Of a stretch of DNA of 64,000 bases, positions 11,080-22,439 are shown in pieces. Each line of letters opens with the position of its first letter. Position 1 is the stretch's first letter. This DNA is from Notamacropus eugenii. Taxonomy: Eukaryota > Chordata > Mammalia > Diprotodontia > Macropodidae. The notes beneath the pieces are model-generated. The model had not been told where the DNA came from and ran no database searches. It saw nothing but the letters and a program-made list of their open reading frames with translations. The DNA is taken from positions 548,202,205 through 548,266,204 of the forward strand of contig NC_092872.1 of the NCBI RefSeq assembly GCF_028372415.1, in the 5' to 3' direction. The position numbers and the translations under genes are program-made.

Positions 11080-11530
11080 CTTATCCTTAAGATAGCCTAG
11101 CCTTCCATTGTCTGTAATCTCCAGGTAGCCTTCATCTACTTCCCACCCTTAATCCCATTCTCTTGTTTCCTGAAGTCTGACCTCTAGACACCTCCTTCCA
11201 TCAAGATCCTCCTTAGACTCCTCCTTAAGACCTTCCGTAGACCCCTCCTCCCAGACTGCTAGACCATTCCTAGATCCCTTCCACAGTCTTTCTGTATATA
11301 AGACCCATCCCATCCCATTTCTTTTTTTTTTTTCTGTTTTCTTTTGACCCATCCCATTTCAATGAAGGTACTCAGATTCAGTCTAGCTTAAGAGTCTAGC
11401 CAATGGTAAGATTTCTTAAGTCTGACCAATATGGTGGATCTTCAATAAACTTTGTTTTTCTTTGACATTCATTCGGGCAGGACTTGGTATATAGATATTT
11501 TGGAGTCCCTAGCACCCCTAAACCTCAACA
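11080..11530 (+). mobile_element. Candidate solo LTR
   Basis: A pyrimidine-rich U3-like part leads to a TATA box in 'tttctgtatataagacccat' (near 11292), then 'cttcaataaactttgttttt' with an AATAAA signal (near 11441), and an end at 'ctaaacctcaaca' near 11530. That order is typical of an endogenous retrovirus LTR. No internal retroviral coding sequence is visible nearby. The left boundary is uncertain and may reach 10740. Confidence 0.5.
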
Positions 11531-12200
11531 TTGCTATATTTACATTCTACTGTAGTGATATAATATACAATGTCTCATTATTTTAGAATTCTAAGTCAAT
11601 CCTTAACCTTCCAGCAAGATATTCCAAGGACCCTGGGATTCAGGGAAGAAGATTCTAAGGTTACTCTCCAATACCCTTACCACAATGACTAGCCTTCCTC
11701 TACTATAGCTGCAAATTCTTCCTTAAAAGTAATTGAAGGCCTCAGGCAGTAATGAAGCTGGGCCTTTATTGATGAAAATCAGCAGGTCAGAGTCCTGGAT
11801 AATGGTCTACAGAAGGTACAAACTCCATACTTGAAAATCCACTTAGCTTGTGATAAGCTCACAAGTCACGGTACTTCATAACAGTTAGAGAGGCATACGG
11901 CCATAATTACTGTTCCTTGTGGAGGCAGCTGTTTGGTGCCACAGTGCATTTCTGTGACTAATTTCTGTTACTAAGTCAGAGAAGGAATGAAAAAACCAAG
12001 ATCTTAATCTAATCAGCACAAAATGAAAAACATGCCACCATGACCAGACCCGGGAGTGTTTTCATATGAGATTATGAGGGTTAATATCACTAGAGTAGAA
12101 ACAATGAATCTGAGGTAGTGAAGAACACAGACCTCATGAGAAATGGCCAATTTCCCTGAAGGCTTTGAGTCTGGATAACTCTTAGTCACCTCCTTCTCCC
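11531..12200. other. No feature recognised
   Basis: Unassigned sequence. 'gggcctttattgatgaaaat' near 11761 could be a reversed poly(A) signal of a minus-strand LTR, but no partner motif supports that. Confidence 0.35.
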
Positions 12201-12204
12201 AATA

Positions 12205-12385
12205 GTGAACCTCCTCTTGGTGGTATAGGAGAGAGGATACTTGAGTCAGGACATATACATTCAAGTCTTGACTCCCAAAGTTGCTAGCAGTGTGACCTCT
12301 GAGATGACATTGAGTTTATTTGGATATTAGGCAGTTTTGTAAAGTGGGGTTGGGGGAAGCAGTCAGATGACATGATCTCTAAGGC
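12205..12385 (+). repeat. MIR-type SINE
   Basis: 'aggagagaggatacttgagt', 'caggacatatacattcaagt', 'gttgctagcagtgtgacctc' and 'gatgacatgatctctaaggc' follow MIR order. Diverged. Confidence 0.5.
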
Positions 12386-12389
12386 AGCT

Positions 12390-12690
12390 TGTTACACTGG
12401 AAAAAGCATTGGATTTGAAACTTTAAGATCTTCATTTGAATCCCTTTTCTGACACTGTATGACCATGTCAAATGACTTAACCTCTCCAAACCTCTGAAAA
12501 ATGAGTCAGTTTGACTAAATGATCTCTGAGTTGCCTTCTAGATTTAAACCTTATGAGCCTATGACCTCCCTGAGCCTGTGGATCTGTATCTAAAAAATAA
12601 GGATGCAATCTATCCAATAGGGCTGTTGTGAGAAAAATGCTTTGTAAAACAATGCACCATAGAAGAGGGTGTTGCTTTTTTGAAGAAAAT
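12390..12690 (+). repeat. MIR/THER1-type SINEs, adjacent copies
   Basis: 'ttgttacactggaaaaagca' to 'gactaaatgatctctgagtt' is one MIR copy (12390-12560). 'cctccctgagcctgtggatc' to 'gggctgttgtgagaaaaatg' (12563-12690) is the second half of a THER1-like copy with its 3' tail. Confidence 0.6.
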
Positions 12691-13094
12691 GGACCTCCTG
12701 TAGCTCTAGAACCTACATAGCTTAAATGATTCTTATTTATCAATTATATTGCCTTGCTTGCTTCGAGACAAACTTACTCCTGCAGAGACACATCCATCAA
12801 TAAATATACTTGTGTGTGTGCAGGAACACACACAGCCGCCCACTCAGATCAACTCAGAAGGTTCAGAGAGAATTTTCCAGTGGGAACTAAGCAATCAACA
12901 GTGTCCTCTTTCAAGCCTGGGCTGTTTCCCACCCAGCCCCCACACTAGCTGCTAGAAAGCTCACCACGCCATAGTTCTCCACTGACTCCCTGCAGTGATT
13001 CATCCTCCTTTCATTTTGGTCAAGGTCCTGTCAATTAGAGGATAGAAGACTTTTTCTGGAATCAGTATGTTGTGTAAATCACCTATGGAGGTGT

Positions 13095-13255
13095 CAGCAA
13101 AAAAAATGGAATGAGAGTCAGTGGATTCAGATTTCTGTTACTTATCCCTTAAGTGACCTTGGTCAAGCCATCTCAGGTCTTTAGGCTTTGGTTTCCACCT
13201 GGGTTAAATGAAGGGTGTGGACCACCAAATATCTATGATCCTTTTGGACACTACA
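13095..13255 (+). repeat. MIR-type SINE
   Basis: 'atgagagtcagtggattcag', 'cttggtcaagccatctcagg', 'gggttaaatgaagggtgtgg' and 'ctatgatccttttggacact' follow MIR order. Confidence 0.6.
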
Positions 13256-13389
13256 GCCTAAGTGGAGAATCTACCTTTAAGAAGTCGATCTGTTACTATT
13301 ATGTTTTATATAAAATGAGGTCAAAGCTGTTGTAATGGCAAGTAAAATAGGATCTTTTGCTGTTTTTGTTTTAGTATAATCAAGAACTG

Positions 13390-13960
13390 TAATGCCTCTA
13401 TTTGAATGTGATTGGGGAGGATCTTTCCCACCTATTGGTGGGCCTGCTCATTGTGGGAAGCTTGATTAGGAGAGTTGTTTTGTTGGAGGGTCCCAAGTAC
13501 CTTTTGTTTTTTCTATTGACGCTCTGGGTCAGAGGGTTATGCCCTTTGGCTCTAAAAAGTATATAAGTACTCTGAGGGTGATGTTTTACTTTGGGGCTTA
13601 GTTTTGGTAAAGTTTGAGTGCCAGAGGAAGACTCTTGGAAGTTACTACGGAGCCTGGTGGCTTTGAGAACCCAGATGTCAGTGCTTTCCTCTTTGTTAAT
13701 TATGGTCAGACAGCTGGCTGGCTGTTGAATCGTGGTCAGACAGAGGAAGCCGTATCTGTTGATGACTTTTGGATTCAGGATATTGACTCCCCTGAACTAA
13801 GTAAATGATATATGTGCTTGACTAAAGGACTGATACATGTGCTTGATTAAAGTGATCATTAACCCCTCAAAAGTTGCTTTCCTTTTGTGAATGCCAATCT
13901 AAGAACCTGTGATAGCTGGCCCCCTGTGTAAGTTGGGGTACTTACTGATACAAGTGTCAA
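13390..13960 (+). mobile_element. Candidate LTR (family A)
   Basis: Begins near 'tgtaatgcctctatttgaat'. It has 'ttggctctaaaaagtatata' as a TATA region near 13546, and continues through 'attaaagtgatcattaaccc' to about 13960. The part upstream of the TATA box is similar in order to 26985-27165: 'ggggaggatctttcccacct' versus 'ggggagttaaaaatcttccc', then 'gccctttggctctaaaaagt' versus 'gccttctggttctgaaaaga'. Two copies with a TATA-bearing promoter layout suggest a solo LTR family. A 64-codon open frame inside (13614-13808) is not a recognised protein. Confidence 0.5.
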
Positions 13961-14780
13961 CCTGGGGCAATACTCAAAATTTCTAAATATATCTGAGATC
14001 TCATTGATTCCCTCTAATTATATATATCATAACCCATCCATGACTATTCATCCTTTGTGACTTTTGTCCTTATCCTCCCATAAATTTGCCAAAAGGGGAC
14101 CAACCAAATAGGTTGGGTGTCTTCCTTTTCCTTGTCATCACAAGACTATCCACAGAACACTTGGGCTGTTCATTAGTTATTCTTTGTCTTTGCTACATGA
14201 TCAATTCCTCTTCTTGTTTTGATCATGCATTTCAACATCAGTATCCCTTTGCTCTAGGATGGCAAGTTCCTTATTTGTTATATCAAAAACAACAGCCAAT
14301 CAACAAGTATTTGTTAGGGACTTACTATATACCTGGGTCTATAGCCTATTCCCAACCAATTTATTCTTTCCTGTTGCCCTTCCTGTGCTGGTAATTTTCA
14401 ATTCTTTGGATACTGATGTGTTCCACTTTTGTCAGACATACAATAATGCTGGTAGAAGATTGGTATTTAAGAGATGGGTCTTTGCTTTTGGGTGAAATTT
14501 ATGGTCATTAAAATAGTTTTTTTGGTAATTTTCTGGAAGTGATCCAATGCATTCTATTCCTCTTATTTAAGTTTGGGTTCAATGCGTTGTCCATATGTAA
14601 GCATAAATATGTACTGATGGACAAGCTCTATAGATTGTTTATTTAACAGCACATCATGATCTGGAAAACACACATTCTTTATCCACTTGTTTTTTCCTAT
14701 GTGAAGTTAAACCAAATTCTTTTTAGGGGTTAAGAATCTCTTCCAGGAGGCTCTACCAGTGATATGGAACTTAATGGTAC
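13961..14780. other. Mostly unassigned; one short ancient-repeat fragment
   Basis: 'aaccaatcaacaagtattt'-like sequence at 14285-14340 ('aatcaacaagtatttgttag', 'cttactatatacctgggtct') is a fragment of the ancient 'ctcaaggagct' repeat. The rest shows no recognisable feature; open frames up to 102 codons have no known motif. Confidence 0.4.
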
Positions 14781-14974
14781 CAACAAAAAAATGTTTATTA
14801 AGCACCTACTAACATACCAGGCATCTGAAAGGACTTCACTATTTATAGTGAATACCTGTTCAACTTGAGCTATGCACTAGGCCACCTCCATCACAATAGT
14901 GAATACCTTTGTCAAGAGTATTTCTTCTTGTTTAATGCCTACCTAGATGCTTTTTCTCAAAATGTCATTGAACA

Positions 14975-15105
14975 AGTTATTCTTATTATATATTTGTATA
15001 TTATATTATTTATAAATATATATTTACAAATATTTATATATTATGTTATATATCATATTATATATATTACATTACATTATATTGCATTGCATTGTATTAT
15101 ATTTT
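14975..15105. repeat. AT-rich low-complexity tract
   Basis: TATAT/ATTAT runs grading into 'acattacattatattgcatt'. It accounts for the hydrophobic-looking open frame at 14865-15167. Confidence 0.85.
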
Positions 15106-15109
15106 TCAA

Positions 15110-15880
15110 AGACTCGGTTAATTTTGATATATGTATAAGATGTACCTTATTTGAAAAGAATCTTTAAGACCATATTACTTTACCAGAACAATTGCTTTTG
15201 AAAACATAATGCAAAATAACTTCAGTGGAATTTTGCATTCTATAAATCTTTCCATTGACAGCTATGGTAAAGTGTGTTCTGTGATGGAATATTGCTTTTT
15301 AAAGAATACCTATTCCCTGCTAATATAATAACCAAGAGTATTAATGACAAGATTCTGGGGAAAAAAATTCTTATCTATTGGAGGAGCAGAGCAGGAACCT
15401 TAGGAGGGGATCATCAAAGAGAATGTAGTAAAATGTGGGAGACTAGCAAATTTATCTGGGAAACGATCTCATCTTTGCAAAAAAAAGCTGAGAGCTGGAG
15501 ATACCTCTTATAGGGAAAAAAGAACTTAAAGGATGGTGCAACAAGGCATGAGTTTCAAGTAGAAAGAGATGGTGCTCTTCTGATCCTTAGAGGAAACTTG
15601 AATGATACAGACATTCCAAAAATGATGGCACCCTTTGTTTAAGTTGCCAAGGTATTAAATTGCCTGGATGTTTTCAGTTGGGAAGATAAGAATGGATAAG
15701 AATTAGGCTGGGCCCAAATACTACCTCCTTAGAAGAAGCTGCTTACCCACAGCATTTCCCTCAAGGTGCCATTATGTTAATAGAGTAGAAGGAAAGAAAG
15801 ATAATAGGCTGAGTTTGTTACCAGGGCTAATACATCTCCTTCTGTCTAGTCACACATTCATCACCTGGCCCAAGTTTGGT
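15110..15880. other. No feature recognised
   Basis: Unassigned sequence without a motif I can support. Confidence 0.4.
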
Positions 15881-15884
15881 CAGA

Positions 15885-16430
15885 CCAAACATAGATTTAA
15901 CCATGTCACTTTTCTACTCAGTAAACTCCAATGATTCCTACTGCCTTCAGAATAGAATATTAAGTTCTGTGTTTGGAATTTAAAGTTCTTCATAGTCTTG
16001 CTACTTCCTACCTTTACTTTATACATCTCCCTCAAACTCTACCATGTAAGTACACTGGCCAATTTGCTGTTCTTTGGTCTCAACACTACATCTCCCATCT
16101 CCATGTCTTTGCATTTACTATCTCCTATTCCTGCAATGGGCTTCCTTTTCATCTCTGACTTTTCTCTGGCTTCCTTCAAGATTTAAGTCAAGTATCACCT
16201 TCTGAAATAGACCTTTCCTAGTTCCCCTCATCCGTGAGTGCTCGGTCTTCTGAGATTACCACCTATCTAATCTGCATATATCTTACACATTTTCTCCTCC
16301 ATTAGAATGGGAGTGCCTTGAGGACAAGGACTAATTTTTTCCTTTCTTTGTATTCCCAGAGCTTATTAAAGTGCAGTGTCTGGCACATTATAAATGCTTA
16401 ATAAATGCTTTTTTGATTGTCTGCTTCATA
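15885..16430 (+). mobile_element. L2 LINE 3' region
   Basis: One of the longest L2 copies here: 'ttctactcagtaaactccaa', 'gaatttaaagttcttcatag', 'ttcctgcaatgggcttcctt', 'caagatttaagtcaagtatc', 'gaatgggagtgccttgagga' and the terminus 'cttaataaatgcttttttga' occur in L2 order. It corresponds to the C-terminal coding part plus 3' UTR. Non-coding now. Confidence 0.85.
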
Positions 16431-16659
16431 ACATCTTTAAAAAGAAATCTTTACGATCCAAAGCTACCTGAGTCCTATAGCACTTGCTTGTTAAGTGGAA
16501 GAAGGATGTGTATTCAATAAGATGAAATTACATGAGTGCATTCAGAATGTGCTGAGTCTTTAACCCAGAATCAAAAGGATAGTTCAGGGGCGTATGCAGA
16601 TGTAGAATATGCTAATATACTGTAGTCTGTGTTAACATGCACATCTCCAAAGAATTATG

Positions 16660-17012
16660 GGACCTGATTAAACAACATACACAATGATTAATGTAAAGAA
16701 GATGGAAGTAGTAAAAACCTCTTTGTCCCAATGAATGCTCTAAAATTGTAATGAGCAAGCTTGGACCCAGAGAAGAGCTGAAAAAGTGCACTGCCCTCCT
16801 GTCATTATGGAAATGGGATGACCATGAGTGTAGAATATTGCACATACTGTCAGACATGATGTTTTAGTGGCAGCTTTTGCTAAACTACTCCCCTCCTCAC
16901 CTCGTTCACTTTCTGTTTTATTCTTTGCTTCAAGAAATGGCTCATTGGGTAGGTCAGGGAAAGGGATGTATTTGGAAATGACAATAATGTAAAAAACAAA
17001 TGATATTATGAA
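16660..17012 (+). mobile_element. LINE 3'-UTR-like fragment
   Basis: 'aatgctctaaaattgtaatg', 'gagcaagcttggacccagag', 'catactgtcagacatgatgt' and 'gatgtatttggaaatgacaa' match, on the opposite strand, the kind of element at 22440-22745. It looks like the 3' end of an old marsupial L1 lineage; the exact family is not certain. Confidence 0.5.
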
Positions 17013-17400
17013 AACTTTAAGAAAATGGAATCTCTTTCAGGATCAGAATTGAGGAATATGAAAAAGAGGCTTAATTAGAGTGTAACTCCCAGGAGCAGCA
17101 ATTTCAAAGAAAGTGTTGACCAAAGTAGATGTGCTAATGGAGAGGGACTTCCATTTAACCAGATAGCTTTCCTTGTAAAACAAAACTTCCCTTTTTATTA
17201 TAATGGATTTGATAAACATCAGAAAGATGAACATTTCCCTATGCTAAAAAAAAAAAAAAAAGAGAGAGAGAGAAAAGGCAGACTGAATATGAATAGCAGG
17301 ACTTTCCACAGCTCAGGCTTTTTGAAAATTTCAAATTTAAGGTGGTAGTTCCAAAACTGTCTTACTTCTCCGCATTTTTTCTGAATTTTCTAATACTCTC
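17013..17400. other. Unassigned, with an A-rich/GA tract
   Basis: A run of A followed by GA units at about 17247-17276 may be the tail of a decayed plus-strand retroelement. Nothing else is recognisable. Confidence 0.4.
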
Positions 17401-17961
17401 TTTGATGTATGTTTTTAAATTAATGCTCTTTTCTTTATTTTTTCTCTTTTTTAAAGTGTCAATACTAATACAAACAATTTCACTCCTTTGCTCTCACCCC
17501 TCCTCAGTCCTCTCTTCTAATAAATAAGTTTAGTTAAGCAAGTCAGATCCACAGATTGACCATGTCTGAAAATGTATATATCATTCTGGACCTAATTTAT
17601 CTCTCTGTCAAGGTGTGGGAAGCATGATTCATCCTTAGGCCTCTAGGCTTGTGATTGGTCATTGAGTTAATCAGTTCTTGTCATAGTTTTCCTTTATAAT
17701 GTTAGTCATTGTATAAGTTGTTTCCCTGTATTACTCACTTAATTATATATCAGTTCATATGAAATTTCTTAGATTTCTGCTAGTGATTTCTTTTATCATT
17801 TCTTATAGAGTAACAATATTCCATTATGCTCATATGCTACAATTTATTTAGCCATTTCCCAATTGATGCGTAGCTGCTTTGTTTCTAGATATTTGCTACA
17901 AAAAAAAGTTCTGCCATAAATGTTTTGGTATATATGGGTCTTTTCCCCTCTCCTCTGATCT

Positions 17962-18275
17962 CTTTGGCAAAGACATGCTTGTGCATATACACATGTGTGT
18001 ACTTGTACCTTAACATGTACATATATACACATATACACATTCACAAATATATTTGTGTGGATGTACATGTATATATATATGCATATATCTGTGGATATGT
18101 ATATGTGCACATACACAGATGTACACACAAACATATAGATATACATACATATCCATGCATATATTTGTAAGTATATTTATGTGTGCACCTATGTGTACAT
18201 GCACACATACTTGCACACATCCATATGCCCATATAGTTGTCTGTATGTGTTTATATATGTATACATACACATAAA
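17962..18275. repeat. Mixed (CA/TA/TATG)n microsatellite
   Basis: About 310 bp of interrupted CACA, TATA and TATG units. All open frames of 60-100 codons across it, on both strands, are artefacts of the repeat. Confidence 0.9.
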
Positions 18276-18535
18276 TAGGGCAGCTGAGTGGTGCAGCAAT
18301 AGAGTGCTGTCCCTAGAGTCAGGAAGACTCCTCTTTTTGAGTTCAGCCTTGGATACTTACTAGCTGTCTGACCTTGGTCAGGTCACTTGACCCTATTTGC
18401 TTCAGTTTTCTCATCTGTATAAATGAGCTGGAGAATGTAATGGCAACCATTCTAGTATCTTTGACAAGAAAACCCCAAAAGGAGCCATGAAGGCTCAGCC
18501 ACAACTGAAAAACAACTAAACAGTAACAACAATAC
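18276..18535 (+). mobile_element. tRNA-derived SINE with RTE-like tail
   Basis: Full order is present: head 'gggcagctgagtggtgcagc', 'gtcaggaagactcctctttt', 'gaccttggtcaggtcacttg', 'ttctcatctgtataaatgag', 'atctttgacaagaaaacccc' and tail 'caactgaaaaacaactaaac'. This is the MAR1/SINE-RTE kind. Confidence 0.85.
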
Positions 18536-18559
18536 CTGTAAATAGACGTGTGCACACCA

Positions 18560-18560
18560 T

Positions 18561-18595
<35 letters not shown>

Positions 18596-18596
18596 T
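18560..18596. repeat. (AGAC)n microsatellite
   Basis: About eight perfect AGAC units directly after the SINE tail. Confidence 0.9.
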
Positions 18597-18689
18597 GGTT
18601 AGTAGTAACATCTCTGGGTCAAAGGGTTTGCACAATTTTGTGACTTGGGAGGCATAATTCTGAATTGCTTTTCCAAATGGCCTAGGGGT

Positions 18690-18805
18690 GGGACCTGCCA
18701 CCTCAAGACCACATGTGGCCCTCCAGGTCCTCAAGTGAGACCCTTTAACTGAATTCAAAATTCACATAACAAATCCCCTTAGTGAAAGGATTTGTTCTGG
18801 TCTAA
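18690..18805. repeat. Possible hAT-like element end
   Basis: 'aagaccacatgtggccctcc' and 'acaaatccccttagtgaaag' resemble one end of a widespread non-autonomous DNA element in marsupials. Only one end is visible, so boundaries and class are tentative. Confidence 0.35.
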
Positions 18806-18830
18806 CTATTAGACCAACTAGACCATTTTT

Positions 18831-19545
18831 TTTTTCAAATTTATTAATTTATTTGGTTTTGGTTTTCAACATTCACTTCCATAAGTTTTAAATTTCCTTC
18901 CCTTCCTTCCCCCAGATAGCATGCAATCTTATATGGTCTCTACACATACATTCCTATCATATACATTTATATACCGGTAATGTTGCATAGAAAAATTATA
19001 ACGAGTTATAACCATGAGAAAATGAAAACAAAACATAATGAAACATAACAAAAAACAATAGTCTGCTTCATTCTGCCTTGTGGCTCCATAGTAATTTTTC
19101 TGGATATGGATGGCATTTTGTGTCATGAATTCTGTTTTAGGTCCTTGCATTGCTGAGAATGGCTAAGTCTATCAAAATCAGTCCTTGCACACTGTGGCTG
19201 TTGCTGTGTACAGTGTTCTTCTGGTTCTGCTCAATTCATTCAGCATTAGGTCATGTAAATCTTTTTGGGTTTTCCTGAAGTCTGCCTGTTCATCATTTCT
19301 TATAGCACAATGATATTCCATTATATTCATATACCACAATTTGTTCAGTCATTCTCCAATTTGTAGGCATCCCCTTGATATTCAGTTCTTGGCCACCACA
19401 AAAACAACTTCTATAAATATTTTTGTACATGTGGGTCCTTTTTCCATCTTTACAATCTCTTTGGGATGAAGCCCTAGAAGTGATTTTGCTGGGTCAAAGG
19501 GTATGAACATTTTTATAGCCCTTTGGGCATAGTTCCAAATTGCTT
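18831..19545 (-). mobile_element. 5'-truncated L1 with target-site duplication
   Basis: T-run, then 3' UTR ('agcatgcaatcttatatggt'), then reversed ORF2 end ('tctttttgggttttcctgaa', 'tatttttgtacatgtgggtc', 'gattttgctgggtcaaaggg'). Flanks 'tagaccattttt' (18819-18830) and 'taggccattttt' (19546-19557) form a 12-nt duplication with one mismatch, so the insert is 715 bp. It has no ORF2 catalytic part. Confidence 0.85.
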
Positions 19546-19659
19546 TAGGCCATTTTTACAACTACATCTTGGCCTGATAATCTTCAAGATGATCTAAAGT
19601 TGTGACCATGTATGGGGGTGATAATAGACCCCATTAAGGGTTTATGCTAACTTAGAACA

Positions 19660-19830
19660 ATCGGAGAAAAGGCTCTGGAGTGAGAGGCCCTGGATTTGAA
19701 TTCTGACAATGCTATTACTCTACAGATTCCCTTGTGTGAACTTGGTAGTGTCATTCCACTTCTTATATTCTCTGTAAAATGAGGGTCTTAGGTCACATGA
19801 AGTTGAAAGTCCTTTACAACTCTAAATTTG
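19660..19830 (+). repeat. MIR-type SINE
   Basis: 'ggctctggagtgagaggccc', 'tggatttgaattctgacaat' and 'tctctgtaaaatgagggtct' with 'gaagttgaaagtcctttaca' follow MIR order. Confidence 0.65.
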
Positions 19831-19859
19831 ACCATGAACAGGCTCACTGAAAAGCAACT

Positions 19860-21525
19860 AAACTTAACCACTGGTTAGTGGATACAATTTGAACAAACTG
19901 AACAGAGAAAATTAAAATAGTATGTCTAGGACCCTAGAGCCATAGAAACTTCTTAGAGAGAGGCAGGAGAGGCTATTTCATTGTCAGGACAGGGAAGCCT
20001 GCATGAAATTTAGGGGAAACATCTTTGAGGAGCAGAGAGGGAAAGTCTTCACCAAGGGGCCAGGATCCAGTGCATGACTCACAGGGTCTAGTAGCAATGA
20101 ATATAAAGCAGAGGAACTCAGCTGGAGATATGTCCAGAGATGAGCATCAGGGACTTTACCATATCAAGGAGGAAAACCCAAGAATTTTAGCTGGCTTGGC
20201 ATTTTCATCAGTGCTGCTCAGATCAGCCCAACCCGGATGTGTTGATGTGCAGATTATGAGAGAAAAGTGAAAGGCACAGCAGTTAAGCAAACCTCCAAGA
20301 ATACTGCACTAGCTCAGGGGTGACAATGTCGCTTGCTGTAATGTCTGGTCCCCTCTGCTTTGTCTATGAAGAAGGCATTCAGTCAGGAGCTTATGTAACA
20401 TATTTGTCTTTCCCTGGGGTGTTGAGGGGCCCATGGTCAGGTGTCATATAGGTTGAGATCTAGGAAACACAGTCCATCCAAGAAAAGAACTGAATGTCCA
20501 TTCTATATTGTGAAGATTCAGTAGACAGATGATTAGATATCTGACCCTTTATGATTGAGTGCAAGCCCCCAACACTGGGAAAGATGGTGTGCTGGTTGCT
20601 AACTTTGAAACAGTCTATGATGCCAGGATGGTTTCAGTGCAAAAATGCAATGCAGCTCAAGACCTGAGTGTACAGAGAAATCCCCAAATTTGGAAGCCTA
20701 TGAAGCAATAATGGCCTGAGGATCCCTCCAGACCTGGAAACTGTGCCAACCCAAATCTACCACAGTCTGGACTAGTCAGAAGCTCATTTTGGCATATAAA
20801 TAGGAAATAGTTAAGGGGAAGAACAGAAAAGAAACCTGAGAGAATTGTCATTTGTGTCACCTAAGCTGGTCTGTGGCCAGACTTTGGGATAGGGATGTTG
20901 GACTCTCTCCATAGATGTCATTTCCAGTCTTGATGCTTCTCTATTTTGTTTTATTTTTCCTTTAGTTTCCGAATATGGCCCCTTTAGAAAAATTCTAATG
21001 TTTTCTTGTCTGAACTAAGAATTTTTCTTAGTTAGGGAGAAGAGACTGTGAATATTGGGTGTTCCAAGCCCTTTGACATAACAGATGGAAATGAGGCAGA
21101 TCAAGAGGTGAAAATTTGAAGAGGGAGTAGATGGAGGAAGCAGGGAATACATGTGATTGTAATTGCTTGTCTGTTCCCACTTGACCTTCTTCAAAATGTT
21201 ATCATTGAATTCCTCTTCACCCCCTCCCCTCCACCTCCACCACTCCACATATACTTTGGACCATCCTTTCAGGTGAGAGTCCTTACCTGATACTCATATG
21301 TTGCCAGGATCTGCTTTCATCAGATTTAGAGTAAGAGGTAGTCAAGCTAACTAAATGCTGAAGGTACAACTTCAGACTTGGGCAGTGTGGGGGCAGGGTG
21401 AGGAGGTGAGGAATGGGAGATAAAACAAAGGATACTTTGTAAAAGGACTTTATGTAAGTCCACATATTTTCCATGCAAAAAAATAATAATCCTGGTCACA
21501 TGGTCCATAAGGATTTATTTGCTGA
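19860..21525. other. About 1.7 kb without recognised repeats or genes
   Basis: The longest stretch in which I recognise no repeat. Open frames of 81 (20025-20270), 67 (20657-20860) and 77 codons (21015-21248) show no known motif and no convincing codon bias. It could be unique sequence or a repeat too decayed to see. Confidence 0.4.
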
Positions 21526-21635
21526 TAAATCAAGTCGCATGATATAATGGAAAGAGCCCTGGATTTGGAGCTGGAGGAGCTGGGTTTGAATCCTAGCTTT
21601 GTCACTTAGTACCTTGTGACCTCAGTTTCCTCCTC

Positions 21636-21950
21636 ACAGGAGTGAACTTTGTTAACTCAGACTTTTTCCTTAAAACGGAGGGTCTAGAAAGAACTGACCA
21701 ATCAAAGGAAAGGGTTTCAAGGGAGGTGTGATCTTCCAGGATGAGAAGGCCACAGGGAAAAATTGAAGACTACTGTGGCATGTTGAAGAAAAAAGTGTGG
21801 AGAGTCAGAAATGGTGCCTGGAGAGAAATGATGAATGGGTCTTTCCTGTAGGACTGACATTGATAACCGGTCATCCAAAAGTGTCTGAAGGAACCAAAGG
21901 CAAACAGATGTGTACATATAGTTTGGTGATGGATTGGAAAGGGGATTTAG
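21636..21950 (+). repeat. 315-bp duplicated block, copy A
   Basis: Identical by eye to 23351-23665 over 315 bp, with a constant offset of 1715 and no gap. It starts at 'acaggagtgaactttgttaa' and ends at 'ttggaaaggggatttag'. A reverse-strand open frame of 66 codons is therefore present twice, identically, but resembles no protein I know. Confidence 0.9.
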
Positions 21951-22035
21951 TGTGGAGAGTCAGAAATGGTGCCTGGAGAGAAATGATGAATGGGTCTTTC
22001 CTGTAGGACTGACATTGATAACCGGTCATCCAAAA
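21951..22035 (+). repeat. 85-bp tandem partial copy
   Basis: Repeats 21796-21880 exactly at an offset of 155, directly abutting copy A. It is absent after copy B at 23666. It ends at 'tcatccaaaa', where MIR sequence resumes. Confidence 0.9.
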
Positions 22036-22439
22036 TGAAGGAGTTGAACTACATGATCTCTAAGGTCCCTTTCAGTTCTAAATCCTGTGATATGAAATCA
22101 TAAGGGACAGGGGAGAGGTGAAGCTTCCAGTGAACCCAGAAAGCATGATATTCAAAGTTTGCCTGGCTGGCACACTGGCAGTGTCCTGACATCAGCCTTC
22201 ATCCTTCGTAAGAAGTTTGCCCCTCACCAGCTGTGAAGGACTCAGTATATATTGCCAACTTGAATCAATACCTTCTGGGTTCCCACTCTGCCTGAACTCC
22301 TCTGGTGTTTCAGATCTCATCCACTAGATGCTGTCACCCCCATTTCTGGCCACTGAAAGATCAATGATTCATTTCTCTCTTTACTGACCCATGCATGGAT
22401 AAATCCCTTTTCCTCCTGGTCAACAGAGATGAAATTACA

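Larger units (their letters stand above)
17410..18690 (-). mobile_element. Old L1, split by microsatellite and SINE
   Basis: Left part (about 17410-17960): 'catttcttatagagtaacaa', 'atttcccaattgatgcgtag' and 'ctgccataaatgttttggta' are reversed L1 ORF2 C-terminal sequence. Right part (18597-18690): 'catctctgggtcaaagggtt' continues in the same reading order, and its translation holds 'KAIQNYASQVTKLCKPFDPE'. Between them lie a TATG/CACA microsatellite (17962-18275), an RTE-tailed SINE (18276-18535) and an AGAC repeat. Order of events: L1, then microsatellite growth and SINE insertion. Confidence 0.75.
21528..22095 (+). repeat. MIR-type SINE split by a 400-bp duplicated block
   Basis: Head at 21528-21635: 'atataatggaaagagccctg', 'ggagctgggtttgaatccta', 'ctcagtttcctcctca'. 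Tail at 22036-22095: 'tgaaggagttgaactacatg', 'atctctaaggtccctttcag'. These join into one MIR if 21636-22035 is removed, so the block entered an existing MIR. Confidence 0.75.

Noticed and set aside
17844..18274. Several 60-100-codon frames on both strands, rich in Tyr, Ile and His
   Set aside because: All are translations of the TATG/CACA microsatellite, open in many frames at once.
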